From Allomyces macrogynus ATCC 38327 (Eukaryota; Blastocladiomycota; Blastocladiomycetes; Blastocladiales; Blastocladiaceae), in contig GG745389.1 in NCBI GenBank assembly GCA_000151295.1, positions 11,611 through 75,610 of the forward strand: a stretch of 64,000 nucleotides of DNA. Reading direction: 5' to 3'. This document shows positions 1 to 11,166 of the stretch, piece by piece. A model generated the notes under the pieces. It was given only the letters and a program-made list of their open reading frames with translations. It searched no databases and was not told the DNA's origin. The stretch's first letter is position 1; every line of letters begins with the position of its first letter. The position numbers were made by a program, and so were the translations under genes.

Positions 1-2141
1 CTCAACCTGCTGATCCTCGACGACGCCGGCACGCCGACCGTGACGAGCAAGGTCACCTACACGTCGTTCATTACGCCGGGCGTCGACGCGAACCTGTTCA
101 TTATCACGTCGCGCGGCGCACTGTCGGCGGCCGACAAGGCCAAGGCGGTCGCGCACGTGGAACTAGACTGCCCGACGCTCGACGGGTCGGTGGAATTGAT
201 TGCGCGCGCGTGGCACGACCAGTACACGCTGCATGCGGTGTATTGCAAGCAAGAGGATTTGCTGCTGCGCGCCGCGCATTTGCGCCGGTTGATGGGGATT
301 GCTGAGGGGATGCAGCCAGAGAACACGGTACGTTTGCGAACCCGGTTCTGCGCGAGGGATCAACGATGGAGAAACTGATCCTGCTCGTTGCCCGCGTCTA
401 GCTCACGTTCCGCGACAAGCACCTCATGAAGGACCTGGCCGTCGCGCACAAGTTCCCGGTGCCCAAGTACCAACGTCTCGACTCGCCGTCGTGCCTCTTG
501 GCCTTCATCGACCGCGTCGGCCTGCCCGTCGTCGTGAAACCGACGCTCGGTTCCGCTTCCGCGGGCATCCACGTGCTGCGTACCATGACCGACGTGGCCA
601 CCTACCTGCGCACTGTCTACTTCGGGCACCTGGCTTCGGCGTCGGCCGTAGGCCAATTCGATACGGCCGGCCAACTCCTTGCCGAGGCGTACTTGGCCGA
701 CGCGCCCATGTACCACGTGAACGGGTTCGTCGATAACGGCAACATGGTCGCCGTCTGGCCGTTCCAGTACCTGCGCACCAACTTGGAATTCACGCACGGC
801 GCGGCCTACGGGAACGTGTCGTTGCCGGAAACCGACGACATGTACAAGGCGGTCGTGGACGCGGCAAAGCGTGCGCTCGCGTGCTTCACGCTGCCCACGC
901 GGTGCGTGTTCCACCTCGAGCTCTTCCACGTCTCGTCCTCGATCCACAACGACCGGATCGAGCACCCCGCGCGCGGCCAAGACGCGTATTTCGCCCTATG
1001 CGAAGTCGCCGCGCGCCGGCCGGGGGGTTCGATCGCCGACCTGATCTCGCGCATTCTCGGCGTCCCGTTTGCGCCGGTCGAGTTCCGGTTCAATGCCGGG
1101 CTCGACTACACGCTCCCGCACCGTGACGGCCCGGCACCGCGCATCGGCGACCTGCTCGTCCCACTCCGCACGCAATCGCGCGTTCTCGCAATGCCGTCGC
1201 GCGCAACGTTCCCGCTCGGTTCGAACGTGGCGTACATCCCGCTCGCCCGATCCGGGCTCGAGTACCGCGGGTTTTCCGTCGGCACACTGAACACGGCGGC
1301 GCGGTTTGTGGCTACGGGGACCGAGTACGCGACGATGGTCCGGGACCTTGGGATGGCCGAGACGTGGTTTGCGCGGAACGTCGTCTACACGCCCCTTCCC
1401 TCCGAGTCGAGTACGACGACCGTGGTCAAGGCGCGCAAAGCGCACCCGCTTGTACGGAAGCTCGTCGCCCGGGACCAGCGAGTCTACGTCAAGACGCACG
1501 CGATCGTCGTGGCACGGCGCGCGCCCGCGCTGTTGCGCAAAGTCGTGGCGAAAGTGCACGCGCGCGATGCCGAGGAGAGGCAGCTCGTCAAGGCGCGGAC
1601 AGTCTCGGCGGGCCACACGCGCAGACCTGTGGCCGTGGCCTTGGCCGCGCGGATGTCGATGCGCGCGCACGCCGGGGATGCTGTGAAATCGCGCGCGTTG
1701 GTCCGGATCGGCGGCAGCACCGCCCCGAGTTCGGTTGCGGTTTATGCGCGCAAACCCGCGTTCGCCCTGGCGCGGAAGGCGTGGCGGCGCGCGGTCGTCG
1801 CGCACTACCACGCGCTCAAGACCGGGTCGACGAAGAAGCGGGTGTTGATGCTTGAGGCAGCGCCAACCCCCAAGGGGGCGGTGGTGTCGACGCACCCGGC
1901 CAAGTCTCGTGCGGCAACGGCGATTGCGATGGTCAAGAAGGTGCAGAGCAAGCATGGGTCGAGCGGGATTGATTGGATGGGCGGGATGCGGTATGTCGTG
2001 GTGCCGGGCAAGGGCAACGGGATGGCGGCGACGCCGGCGGCCGGGATCAAGAAGGGGGCGCAGACGAACGCGAAGGTGAAGGGCGCGGGTGTGGGGCCGC
2101 AGGCGGCGGAGCGTGTGCACGCGGGGAAGGCGGGGCTGTGA
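1..2141 (+). CDS. ATP-grasp domain protein, 5' end outside the window
   Basis: Two exons are visible (1-327 and 402-2141), joined over a 74-nt intron (GTACGT...TCTAG, phase 0); about 688 residues remain and the start lies outside the window. The middle part reads as an ATP-grasp ligase/carboxylase fold: VVVKPTLGSASAG is the nucleotide-binding loop, HLELFHV supplies an acidic metal ligand and CEVAARRPGGSI matches the second metal-binding strand. The N-terminal part (VAHVELDCPTLDG, then LLLRAAHLRRLMGI) fits the pre-ATP-grasp domain. Such enzymes couple a carboxylate to an amine or thiol through an acyl-phosphate; the substrate cannot be told from sequence. The last roughly 240 residues form an unusual Ala/Val/Lys/Arg-rich tail with no recognised fold. 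ATP-grasp assignment is firm; the specific reaction is unknown. Confidence 0.8.
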
Positions 2142-2754
2142 GTAAGGGATGTGGCGCCGGTGTCGCGGTGGGACGAGGTGGGGGGAGAAGGACGGGCCTG
2201 GCCCGGCGCGACGCGGCGCACGGGGGTGGACTGGGAAGCGACGAGACAACTTGGTTGGGCGAGGGGAACTGATCAGGGGGGGATACGTCTATTCATTGCG
2301 ACCGGCTTGGTTGACAGGGGTCGGCGGGCAGCGTGACCGTGGCAGGAGTCTTCATTTTGTTAGCCTGACATTCGAGGGGCACACCTCTTGAACAAAGCAG
2401 CGGCCGTGGTTCGCTGTTTCGTTCGCGACCTCGTCGAAATCGTCGCTTCGTCGTCCCTGTCGCCGGCACCGTCGCCCACGCTGCACCGCGACGCCTTGAC
2501 GCGCGCGAACTCGCCGCAATCGCGCCGTCACGCCCGTCTCGTCACCGTTCCCCGGCCGCCGCGCCTGCCCGCGCAAAGAGTTTCACGCACTCACTCCCAC
2601 AACGCACTTGGACCCCACGTCCGCACCCGTTTTCCACGTCAAGTCGCGGCCATAGGCTACCCGTTCAACCCACGCTCCCCACGCAACCCCCTCCAATCCC
2701 TCTGCATCGCGCGATTGCCCGTCGACTGTACTTCACCAAGGACCATCAACCACC
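2142..2754. other. Intergenic, no gene seen
   Basis: This stretch lies between the ATP-grasp gene and the choline-transporter-like gene, both on the plus strand. It should hold the 3' UTR of the first and the promoter and leader of the second. I see no coding pattern or repeat in it. The downstream ATG sits in a good eukaryotic context (caaccaccATG). Confidence 0.6.
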
Positions 2755-4940
2755 ATGCCGCGCCGCCCTCCCGCCGCCGCTGCCGCTGCTGCCGGCCCGT
2801 CAGCATCGCGCGGCCCGGCGCCCGCAGCCCTCTACCAAGACGACCTCAACCCTTACGCGGATCATTACGATGACCAGCCCGACGATGACCATGACGACGA
2901 CCACGCACCGCTGCTCAGCAGGGACCAGCACCACTCTCATGGCTACGACACGCGCGCGGCACCGTCCGCGCTCCCACCACCGCCACCGCAACCTGGCCAC
3001 TGGCCGCCGATGAGCAACGGCAGCAGTTTGCAGCTCGATGACGGCGACGATGATGTGGCCGCTCCGAGGATTGAGAAATGGGTGCGGTTCTGTCCCTTCC
3101 AAGCCCTCCATCTCTCACTGCGCGTGCAAAGACTATAGACTGATGCTCTGCGCCCCGCTTAGCTACCCGCGCCGCTTACCGCGTCGAATACGCTGTTCCA
3201 AGCCGAGCACCACGCTGCCGACCACGACGACGTGTATCGCGATTTGATGCCGGATCACGCCGACGACGATGCCTTGGTCCGCATTGCGAAGTTTGCCGCG
3301 CATGGCTCCGGTCTTCTACGATACTGACATGCCGTCCCGGATAGCCTCCACCCAACGAAGCGCCCGCGCCGCCATTCTGGAAACGCAAGTTGTTACCGGG
3401 CACGCTGCCGCAGCACGACGCGTTTTGGGCCGTGCTCTACGTTGTGTGCCTCGCCGTCATGGTCATTATGGGCATCGCGTTACTGTTTTCTGCGCCGGTA
3501 CGGTCCACCCCCTTTCGGACCCCTGATTTCCACGACCCCCGTATTTGACGCCGCTATTCCAATATTCAGCCGTCGAGTCCACCCACCGCCGTCCCACAAT
3601 CCGGACTTCTCCTCGCTATCCGCGACGCCCTCCCCGTCCTCATCTCCGTCTTCCTCATTTCTTGCGTGCTCGGCGCGCTGTGGATCTTGCTCATGGGCGC
3701 GTTCGTGCACGTGATCGTGTGGGCGACCGTGCTCTTCATTCCCGTCTCCTGCGTTGGGCTCACGGCCTGGTCGCTCGCGCTCCTGCTCGCCCCACCATCG
3801 GGCGCAGCGCCCGTCGACCAAGCGGCGTTCCTGATCCTGCTGCTGCTCACGACGGTCGTCACGGGCTCCGTCTTTGCTGTGGTGACCTACTTGCACAAGG
3901 ACCACATCGACGTGACCATCGCGTTGATCCAGCTTGCGACCCATATTTTACGCGCGAACCCGTCGGTCTTTGTCCTCTCCCTCGGCCTGCTCGCGGGGTA
4001 CCTCGCGTTCGTGATTCTCTGGCTCGCCATGGTCGCGCGGTACATATCATGGGCGACCGTCCTCGCGGCCCTGCAGTACGTCGGCGACCCATCTGTCGAC
4101 ACGTGGATCTCTGGTCTCCACTGGGCGCCGACCCTGATCTTCCTCGTGGTCATGCTCATCTGGACGACCGCGCTCGTCGCCAACCTGCACAAGATGGCGC
4201 TCGCATCGATGGTGCACCACTGGTATTTTTCACGCGGGAAAGGGCCGCACGTGGACGGGTCGGAATTGGCCAAACGCGCGCTGCGGAGGACGGCGACCGA
4301 GTTGGTCGGTACCGCCGCGCTGGGCGCGTTGGTGACGACCGGGATCCAGGTCGCGCGCGGGGTTTACCGACTGTACGACGCGCACGTGCGCGAGCGATTG
4401 CCACGGTTCACGACAAACGGTGGGGGAGGGCAGCATCCGGTGGTCATGGCGGGAGCCACGTGCGTCGCGTGTATTACGCACTGGGTGGCCCCGTTCGCGC
4501 GGTATTTGGCGCGACTGGTCGCGGTCGTCAACCATTACACGCTGATTTACGCGGCGATTACAGGACTCGGGTACGCGACGTCCGCCAAGAAGGCCTCGGG
4601 GTTGCTCGCGCGGAACGTTTCCACCGCGCTGTTACGGGACATGTTTGCCCGGATGGTCCTGCTGCTCGGCAACGCGATTCTCGCGACGATCGTCGGTCTC
4701 GGCATTGTCACGGCCGTCCGGGACGACCCCGCACTCGACGGCGGCGCGAGGGCCGGCCGGGGCGGGACGGCGGCGGTCATGGCGTGCGGGATGTGGATTG
4801 CCTGGGGGGTCATGCGCGTCTGGGCCGACGTCTTAGCGCACGTGATTGATGCAGCGTTCTTGTGCTTTGCGATTGATGTTGAGATTCGCGAGTGTCATGT
4901 CCCGGAAGCGCACGAGGCGTTTGCTGCGTTTCGGTATTGA
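2755..4940 (+). CDS. Choline transporter-like membrane protein (SLC44/CTL, PNS1 family)
   Basis: Four exons are proposed: 2755-3081, 3163-about 3276, 3345-3497 and 3570-4940 (about 654 residues). The introns at 3082-3162 and 3498-3569 have clear borders. The one ending at 3344 has a sure acceptor (ATAG) but an uncertain donor. The N-terminal about 110 residues are cytosolic, Ala/Pro-rich, then Asp/His-rich. The first membrane helix is AVLYVVCLAVMVIMGIALL, and about ten more follow. Family hallmarks are MVHHWYFSRG, the segment YAAITGLGYATSAKKAS followed by LLARN, and HVIDAAFLCFAIDVEI near the C-terminus. SLC44/PNS1 proteins sit in plasma or organelle membranes and have been linked to choline or other organic-cation transport; the substrate here is inferred. 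The protein ends shortly after the last conserved segment, as usual. Confidence 0.85.
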
Positions 4941-5668
4941 CGGTCCCGAAGGAGGAAGTGGAGGGGACCGGTTGTGTGTAGCTTGGCTTTGTGTCGGGAG
5001 CTTGCGTTCGCGTTCGCGTTGGTCGGGCACGCGGTTGTTTATATTTTTTCTTCTTTTCGGTGGAGTATGCACGGCAATCCATTCTCTGGCAGATCCTTTT
5101 TTGTTTGTTTGTTTGTTCGATCCTCAGGTCGGTCTGCATTGCGTTGCTCATGCCGATGCTGGACAGGAACACGGCGCAAGTCCCCAGCATGGAGACGACG
5201 GCCATCCGCTCCGACTTGCTCGAGCAGACCGTGTGGCCCACGCTCGACGGCGCGGCCGGCCACGAAACACCACCACCCATATTGATGCGCTGCAATCAAC
5301 TCTCACTTCTCCACCCGGATTAATATGGATGCCTGGATCGGTTCCTTCACCAGGCCGAGTTGCGTGAGCGCCGTCGAGTTGATACGATCACCCAGTTCGC
5401 TCGACATGCGCGCAAGTGCAGAAGCATCAGAACACCACCACTTCGAACAGGAATGGGGCTGCTGCACTGGTGGCCCCTCCTTCTCGGCAGGAATCCAGTC
5501 CCTGGCCCGGCCAGCCAAATGCGAACTTGCAAATGGTGGTGGGACAACGAAGGACGACAGCGGTTTAGGCAAATCAAGACTCCATAATAACAAGCGAGCC
5601 AGAATCAACGTTTTCGCAAAGGAGCGAGGAGGGAGAGAGAGCACGTCACGGCCATGCGCAACGAGTGA
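4941..5668. other. Intergenic, no supported gene
   Basis: This lies between the 3' end of the SLC44-like gene and the 3' end of the broken fungalysin, which converge. The base composition is less CpG-rich than in the genes. A short T-rich run occurs around 5,041-5,120. Small open frames are present on both strands but none resembles a protein I know. Confidence 0.5.
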
Positions 5669-7724
5669 CTACAGGCACTCTGGCGGCACAGAGAACGAGT
5701 CCAGATAAACGTTTGGCCTCGCCGTGGTGCCCAGCCCGCGCTGGGCGAACGCACGCCAAATCAGGCACTTGATGGTGCCGCCCGTGAGCGCCACGTCGGT
5801 GGTCAAGATGATATCGCGCGCTGCAATCATGCTCGGATTGCACGGTTGCATCTTGAGCGCGTCCAGGATCAGCTGCAACCGCAGCGCATTGCCGATGGTC
5901 AAGTTGGCCCACTCAATCGGCCCGCACCTAAATGTGTCACGAGATTCCAGTGGACTTCCCAGAGCATCGACGCCCACACCTCGCCTATCTTGTGCACCTC
6001 CTTAGTCGCCGCGGCCGAGGCACGAGTAGGTACTCGGGTTGACCGTCAAATCGGACCTGAACGGAAACGTGCGCAGTCCCGTCGGATTGCCGGCAACGTA
6101 CGGCACAAACGGCGTGGCCGTGTTGCGCGCGATGGTCTTGTTGTCGAGCACGTTCACGGCAAACGCAAAATGTTGGATCAGCCCTCGCCCATCCCCGCGG
6201 CTTCCTGCGACGACAGACAGTCCGAGTTGGCGGGCCCGCCCGTGAGCCGGTTCGAGACGCCGTGGAAGAACTCGTGGTGCGGGATGACGAGGTCAGAGTC
6301 GCTGTCGCGATTCGGCGTCGTGAAATCAAACAGGAGCATTTGCGCCCTGGGCTGCTGGCTGTCGATTGGCGTCATGAACACGGCGTTATTTATTCCAGTG
6401 GCATCTTGCGAGTGCGCAAGGATCGCATCGTTATCGAGTCCTCCCTTGCCGTAATTGTCCATTTGGAAGTTACCCGCGGCCTGGTCGAGGGTGCGATGGA
6501 TCAGTTTCGCAAATACCAGTTGGTGATGCCGCACGGGAAATCAACCAAAAGCAGTCACGCACCTCGTCAAACCCATACTGGTAACACTAGTCGTGTGCGA
6601 CGTTCATCAATTAGAACAGTTGCACGGCCTACCCGGGCGCGTAATCGTTGGGATTGGTCGATGCAAACACTGGCGCCTTGGAAAAATCCAAGTTGGCCCC
6701 ACCGTCCGGCAGCGTGCCAGCCGTTAGGCGACGCGTTGGTCAGGACGACTGCCGCCAAATCGACAATCACCAGCGGACCATTATCGGGACTCCGCTCGCC
6801 GACAGGGATCACCGTTTATCGGGGCTCCGCTCGCCGACAGGGATCACCGGGTACCGCGCGGCCGACGCCCAGTCGTTGACGGCCTCGACTTCGCCCGTCC
6901 GTCTGCACGTACACGTGGCCGTGGTACCAGTACATCGTCTGCTTGCACGTACGCGTACCGCACGGGCACCAGCGCTGCGGCAATCTCAGACGCGATTTCA
7001 AAGACGGACGCGACGTGCCAATCCAACGCCGCATTGCCCGCTGTGGTCGTGGGTGCAGACACTGTCACGTTGACGGTCATCGGCGTCGGCGCGCCGACAA
7101 ACGACGCGAGCACCCTGAACGCGTCGGCGGGCGACTTGCCCGTCGCGGTCGGTCACGCATTCGAGAGCGCGGCCAAGTCGGGCTGTAATGGGCGCGCGCC
7201 GCGGTAGAAACTGTCGCAAAATGCCACGATCTGGCCGTTCCTAAAATTGGCGCGGGTGAGGTCAGGGCATCAGTTTTCTGGGTGGAGAAGGTCGAGAGCA
7301 TGTCAAGTTAAGGTTTCGTTGCGCACTTGATGTTGATATTCATGTCGGCGTTGACGACTTGAGCCCATTGACCAGCTGCCGCGCTTAGACGGTCGTCGCC
7401 CGACGACGTTGTGACCACGTTCTTGATTACAAACTCGGACGTGGGGAACCTGGTTGTGTTGATCAGGTACGCCGTGGCCACCGCGCGTGCAACGTCCTGT
7501 GAGTCGGCGGCTGGCTGGTTGGCGTCCGAAAGCGGCCACGGCCGTGGGCGCGCTGGCAGTGCCAGTGACGGTCGTGTCGAATGGAGGCAAGATCGTGAAC
7601 GACTTGGCGGCGGGCGTCGGCACCTTGACCTTGCTCTCGAACGAGGCGGAGAGTGCGGCGTGTGCGTGTGGGATCGCGTGCAGCGTCGTGAGCGCGGCAA
7701 GGAAGAGCGCGACCGGCGGCCCAT
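5669..7724 (-). pseudogene. Fungalysin-type metallopeptidase (peptidase M36), inactivated
   Basis: Read on the minus strand this is a secreted M36 zinc metalloprotease in pieces. In order: ATG at 7724 followed at once by a frame break; a signal-peptide-like stretch (VALFLAALTTLHAIPHAHA); a propeptide part; the start of the peptidase region (VYVQTDG, AVNDWASAARYP); the zinc motif HEFFHGVSNRLTGG (about 6,240-6,282); QEAAGMGEG; VNPSTYS; GEVWASMLWEVHWNLV; LKMQPCNPS; and a C-terminus ending VPPECL. Several frame changes separate these blocks. The conserved GEGWSD, which supplies the third zinc ligand region, reads GEG-stop-S-N (stop at 6178-6180), and a 35-bp tandem duplication breaks the frame near 6,781-6,849. 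Introns may explain some frame changes but not the stop. A TATA box precedes the ATG. Confidence 0.85.
6781..6849. repeat. 35-bp-period tandem duplication inside the fungalysin pseudogene
   Basis: Two near-identical 34-bp units start at 6781 and 6816 (ttatcggg[a/g]ctccgctcg...), one mismatch apart, with one extra base between them. The period of 35 is not a multiple of three, so the duplication shifts the reading frame of the M36 gene. On the minus strand both units encode the same short peptide (VIPVGERSPD). Confidence 0.85.
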
Positions 7725-7811
7725 GGTGCGTGCTGGTTGGTGACAGGGGCTTGGCGAGATGCAGAAACGATGTCGATAGCCAGGCACGATCGTGTGCGGC
7801 GATGCGCGCAA

Positions 7812-7817
7812 TTTATA
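7812..7817 (-). promoter_or_regulatory. TATA box of the fungalysin pseudogene
   Basis: The minus strand reads CCTATAAATTG here, about 90 bases upstream of the ATG at 7724. The spacing suits a core promoter element. It is a match to the general TATA motif only. Confidence 0.45.
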
Positions 7818-7824
7818 GGGCGGT

Positions 7825-9059
7825 CGGCATTCTGCCGTCGTGCTGAACGAGCTTGTGGGTGCTATGTCTGCGCGGAACGAGCACGGACCGCGTTGAGGAC
7901 CCGACTGGTGGATTGATCGGCCCGTGATGTCTGGTTGATGTTGATCCCGTTCTCCCCACGCTTCAGTCCAACTTTTACACGGCGAGCAAATTTGAACTGT
8001 TTGCTGCGTGATCGCTTCCGTCCTGGTTCAAATGGGCACCATGACCCACCAGCGACGACAGGCGCGCCATTTCTCGCGGCGCGCGTCGAGACGGGCCCCT
8101 TAGGTCCAACCGCTTCTGTGCACGCGAAAGCGTCTTGAAACCGGTCGACGAGGTTGGCGCGAGAGACATATGCGGCACGCGAGCTGACGAGTGCTCGATA
8201 CACTCCTGTTGCATGGACTGCTCTTGTACGAATAGGGATGGTGCGAACCAACGCGATCCTTGTCGCGACATCCTGGCGACATCCTGACGACATGTCGTTC
8301 TTGCGACGCGGTCTCCAGCTGGTGTGAGGTGTACTCTTGACTGCCACGCGGAAATCACGCGTTTCACGGCGAGGAATGTATGACGGTGACCCGATCCCAC
8401 TTCTCTTGCGACTTCGCGTCCAGAAGATTTGCAGAGTACCTCACTTGATTTGTGGTCACATCACGCACATTGACAGCGCCCATGGCCAGAGAGTATGCTC
8501 CGATCGTCAGGCGTCTGTCCCTGATGGCGTCCGCTTTTACTCGAGGAGTAGATGGACATTTCTTTTGAATCAAAGGCAAGGCGAGCCCGGCGTTGGCCGC
8601 GAACGGGTGGAGAGGATGCGCGCTGGCGCGGCAGTAATGTAGTCATGAATGAAAGTGGAGAACGGCGATGATTTTGCATTTGCAGTTGATGTCATTGGTT
8701 GTCGGGTGCCAGGGCCTAACCGTGGAACTGAAAAGCCTTGGCATTAACAAATGGAACGGCCAAAGCAAAGACCAATCGACCACAAGTCTGCGCACCCACC
8801 TAACCGCGGCCAGCCTGACCATCCATTTGCTGTGATCGCCGTCGCGTTACAGTCATAGTCAACTTGGCTTCTCCCGGTCATGACCTGAATCGGTGAAAAT
8901 GAGCAGTGGAGAGAAAAGGTGAATCAAGACAGCGATGATACAGGAAATGGCCAAAGTCGCGAGTTGACGACGAAGCAACAGGAATATATCAACCGCTTGC
9001 GACGAGACCTGCATTCCAGCACGACTCTCCGCACGGCCGTCTGCGACAATCGTGCACCC
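7825..9059. other. Intergenic, no supported gene
   Basis: This stretch of about 1.2 kb lies upstream of the broken fungalysin and downstream of the family gene ending at 9060. Open frames on both strands are short and overlap each other, and none shows a known motif. I see no tandem repeat or tRNA. It probably includes regulatory DNA or old decayed sequence. Confidence 0.4.
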
Positions 9060-10079
9060 TCACCCTATTACTCCGCCGCGGTACCGCAACCCCACCACAA
9101 AAATGAGGTCCGTCCTGACCGCGCTCCGTGTAATTGTCGGTCGCCACGCGTCGCAGCACTGGCGAGCCGCCTTCCACATGCCGCCACACGTGCACCGAAC
9201 ACCCTTGAACCGGCGCCGGCGCACGCCAATCGACTCCATGAGCGCCGCATCCCAGGGCGTGTTGGCGCCGCCAATCGAAAGACCGAGTGCCGACCGCACG
9301 TCGACCGACCGCACGCCGTCGTCGACGTCGCCCGTGTAGAGGAACGGTGAGGCTGGCGAGAGCAGGAGCGCACCGAGCCGGTCGCGCGCGAGCGCGGCGA
9401 GAACGGTGACGGGAAGTCGCACAAGTGCGTCGGGTGGAGGTGGGAGCGGCGGTGGCGTTCGTCGCACCGCTTTTGCGTCGCGTTGGGGACGGGCGGCGGC
9501 AGAAGCGCGATCCGGCGAGTATGCAACGTCGTCTGAACCTGCGTCGTCACAATCGCCACGACCGCTGCCGTTTATCGCGCCGTTGCTTCTGCCACGGTTT
9601 CGACTTATTGCGCCGTCGTGATCGTCGCGGCGAGACGCCCGTGCGGGGGAATGCGCCGCACCCACGCTGTCTCCCCCGCGATGCCGACGAGCGCCGTCGC
9701 CAGCCAGATTGCGCGCGATGATGGTCGCGACCGTCGTGTCGTCGTAGTCGAGAAAGACGGGCGTAGACTCGGTGCAGAGCGCAGTCGTCTCCGCCTCGAG
9801 TGCCAGGAGCGCAGAGACGACTTCGGGGCTGGCCACGGTGGCGGACATGAGGGCGTCGGTAGCGCGGCGCATATCGGCCGGACGCGCGCAGAGTGCGCGC
9901 TGCGGCCATGTACTCCCGTGGTCAATGCCGACAAGGTCGCATGCTGGCTGCGAGAGAGAGAGCGAGTGCGTGGTCGGGAACTCGACGGGGTCGGCTGGGG
10001 CGAGAGCGGCAGGAGGCGTGGACCGGTGGTGGGCTCTTGGGCCGAGGAGGGCGGCACTAGGAGCTGGTATTGTTGTCAT
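9060..10079 (-). CDS. Multi-copy family protein, intact copy with one C-terminal module
   Basis: An uninterrupted frame of 339 residues starts at the ATG in MTTIPAPSAALL. I do not recognise the family. An N-terminal part (DMRRATDALMSATVASPEVV) aligns with the copy at 11.2-12.1 kb; a linker rich in Arg, Asp, Ser and Pro follows. The last about 120 residues are the conserved module: LLLSPASPFLYTGDVDDGVR, then RSALGL, TPWDAALMESIGV, CTCGGMW, QCCDAW and a terminal FVVGLRYRG. Four Cys in CxCG-x7-CC-like spacing suggest metal binding, which is inference. This copy is CpG-rich like the core genes. It and the next copy at 11.2-12.1 kb are in tandem on the same strand. Function is unknown. Confidence 0.7.
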   Translation of the reverse strand: MTTIPAPSAALLGPRAHHRSTPPAALAPADPVEFPTTHSLSLSQPACDLVGIDHGSTWPQRALCARPADMRRATDALMSATVASPEVVSALLALEAETTALCTESTPVFLDYDDTTVATIIARNLAGDGARRHRGGDSVGAAHSPARASRRDDHDGAISRNRGRSNGAINGSGRGDCDDAGSDDVAYSPDRASAAARPQRDAKAVRRTPPPLPPPPDALVRLPVTVLAALARDRLGALLLSPASPFLYTGDVDDGVRSVDVRSALGLSIGGANTPWDAALMESIGVRRRRFKGVRCTCGGMWKAARQCCDAWRPTITRSAVRTDLIFVVGLRYRGGVIG

Positions 10080-11166
10080 CGCGCGCGGTCGTTGCAGGAA
10101 GTTGGAAATGGCGTGGGTGAATAGATTTGCAGGGAGGTGGAAAGCATCGTTGCTGCTTGATGCTATTTGGAGTTTGGAGGGGCATTGCTGGCCACCTCCA
10201 GCGCGACCTCCCACGTTCGGCATCGCCGTCCATCGGTCATGTACGCCCAAACGACACTCCACCGCGCGGCTCGCCACTCGATACTTTCCACATCGTTCAG
10301 CGCCATTTTGCCAGATGACCGACTTGCCGCGCTCCTTCTGTCCCCCGCACTGCCCTGTGTGCGAGATTCGCGTCGCTGTGCATCGTGAGCCACTCTCAAA
10401 TTTTTAATAATGCTACGGTTGGGATTCCTGCTCATGCATCTTCCTCCAGAGTCGCATTGGGTGCGGAACAGCGGGTGATGTTTAGCTAGCAGTGATACGA
10501 TCCCAGAAGTCTGTCAGCTGACCTGAAATGGTAGTTGAAGTATTGGCTTTTCTGAGCCGTGGATGATACAAAACGCGAGGATACATTTTTGTGTTGAATG
10601 TTGGCGGCTACAATCCGCGATCAATTTCTCGTGATCACGTCAGAGCATAACAGATCAATTATTGATCTGGTCGTGAGTTGAAGCCGTTTGTGGCAATTCA
10701 AACGCCGAGATCATTCATAAAACAAAAAGATGCGAAGACGTTGGCATCGGTGGCCGTTGAAGTCCCTAGATGGCCGGAAACCGCCATGATCACATCATAT
10801 CCTTTGCGGCAACATAGCGCCTGGCACGCCTGGCAGGCCACTTGAAAGATCTCCATCCTTTTGCGTCACCCTTTCGCGTCTTCTCCATGGAAACCGCAAT
10901 AAACATCAGGAAGAATTCATCGATACTGTTTTTCCAGGCACTTCCTCCGTGGCAAAAGCACCAAACTCCGCCTGAGACCATATCGAACAAGATCAAACAC
11001 CTCCATTCGTTGGCGCACTACGGTCTGCCTCCATGCGCCTTCAACAAGCATGAGCACTCGCACACATCCATCAACGCGTCACCACAACCGGCCAGTCGCG
11101 TCGCCGACCCCGTACCATCATGCCGCGCATGACGACATCCTCACCACCTGTCCGCTCCACACTCCC
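10080..11166. other. Intergenic, AT-richer, no supported gene
   Basis: About 1.1 kb between two tandem family copies. The part from about 10,400 to 10,980 is clearly richer in A and T than its surroundings. Only short open frames are found and none carries a recognisable motif. Confidence 0.45.

Noticed and set aside
996..2249. A 417-codon minus-strand frame across the ATP-grasp gene
   Set aside because: It is antisense to a clear domain, Arg/Pro/His-rich, and typical of the shadow frames produced by very GC-rich coding DNA.
5669..7724. The fungalysin as a working gene with many introns
   Set aside because: Introns can explain some frame changes, but not a stop inside the GEGWSD motif, the 35-bp duplication or the frame break immediately after the ATG.
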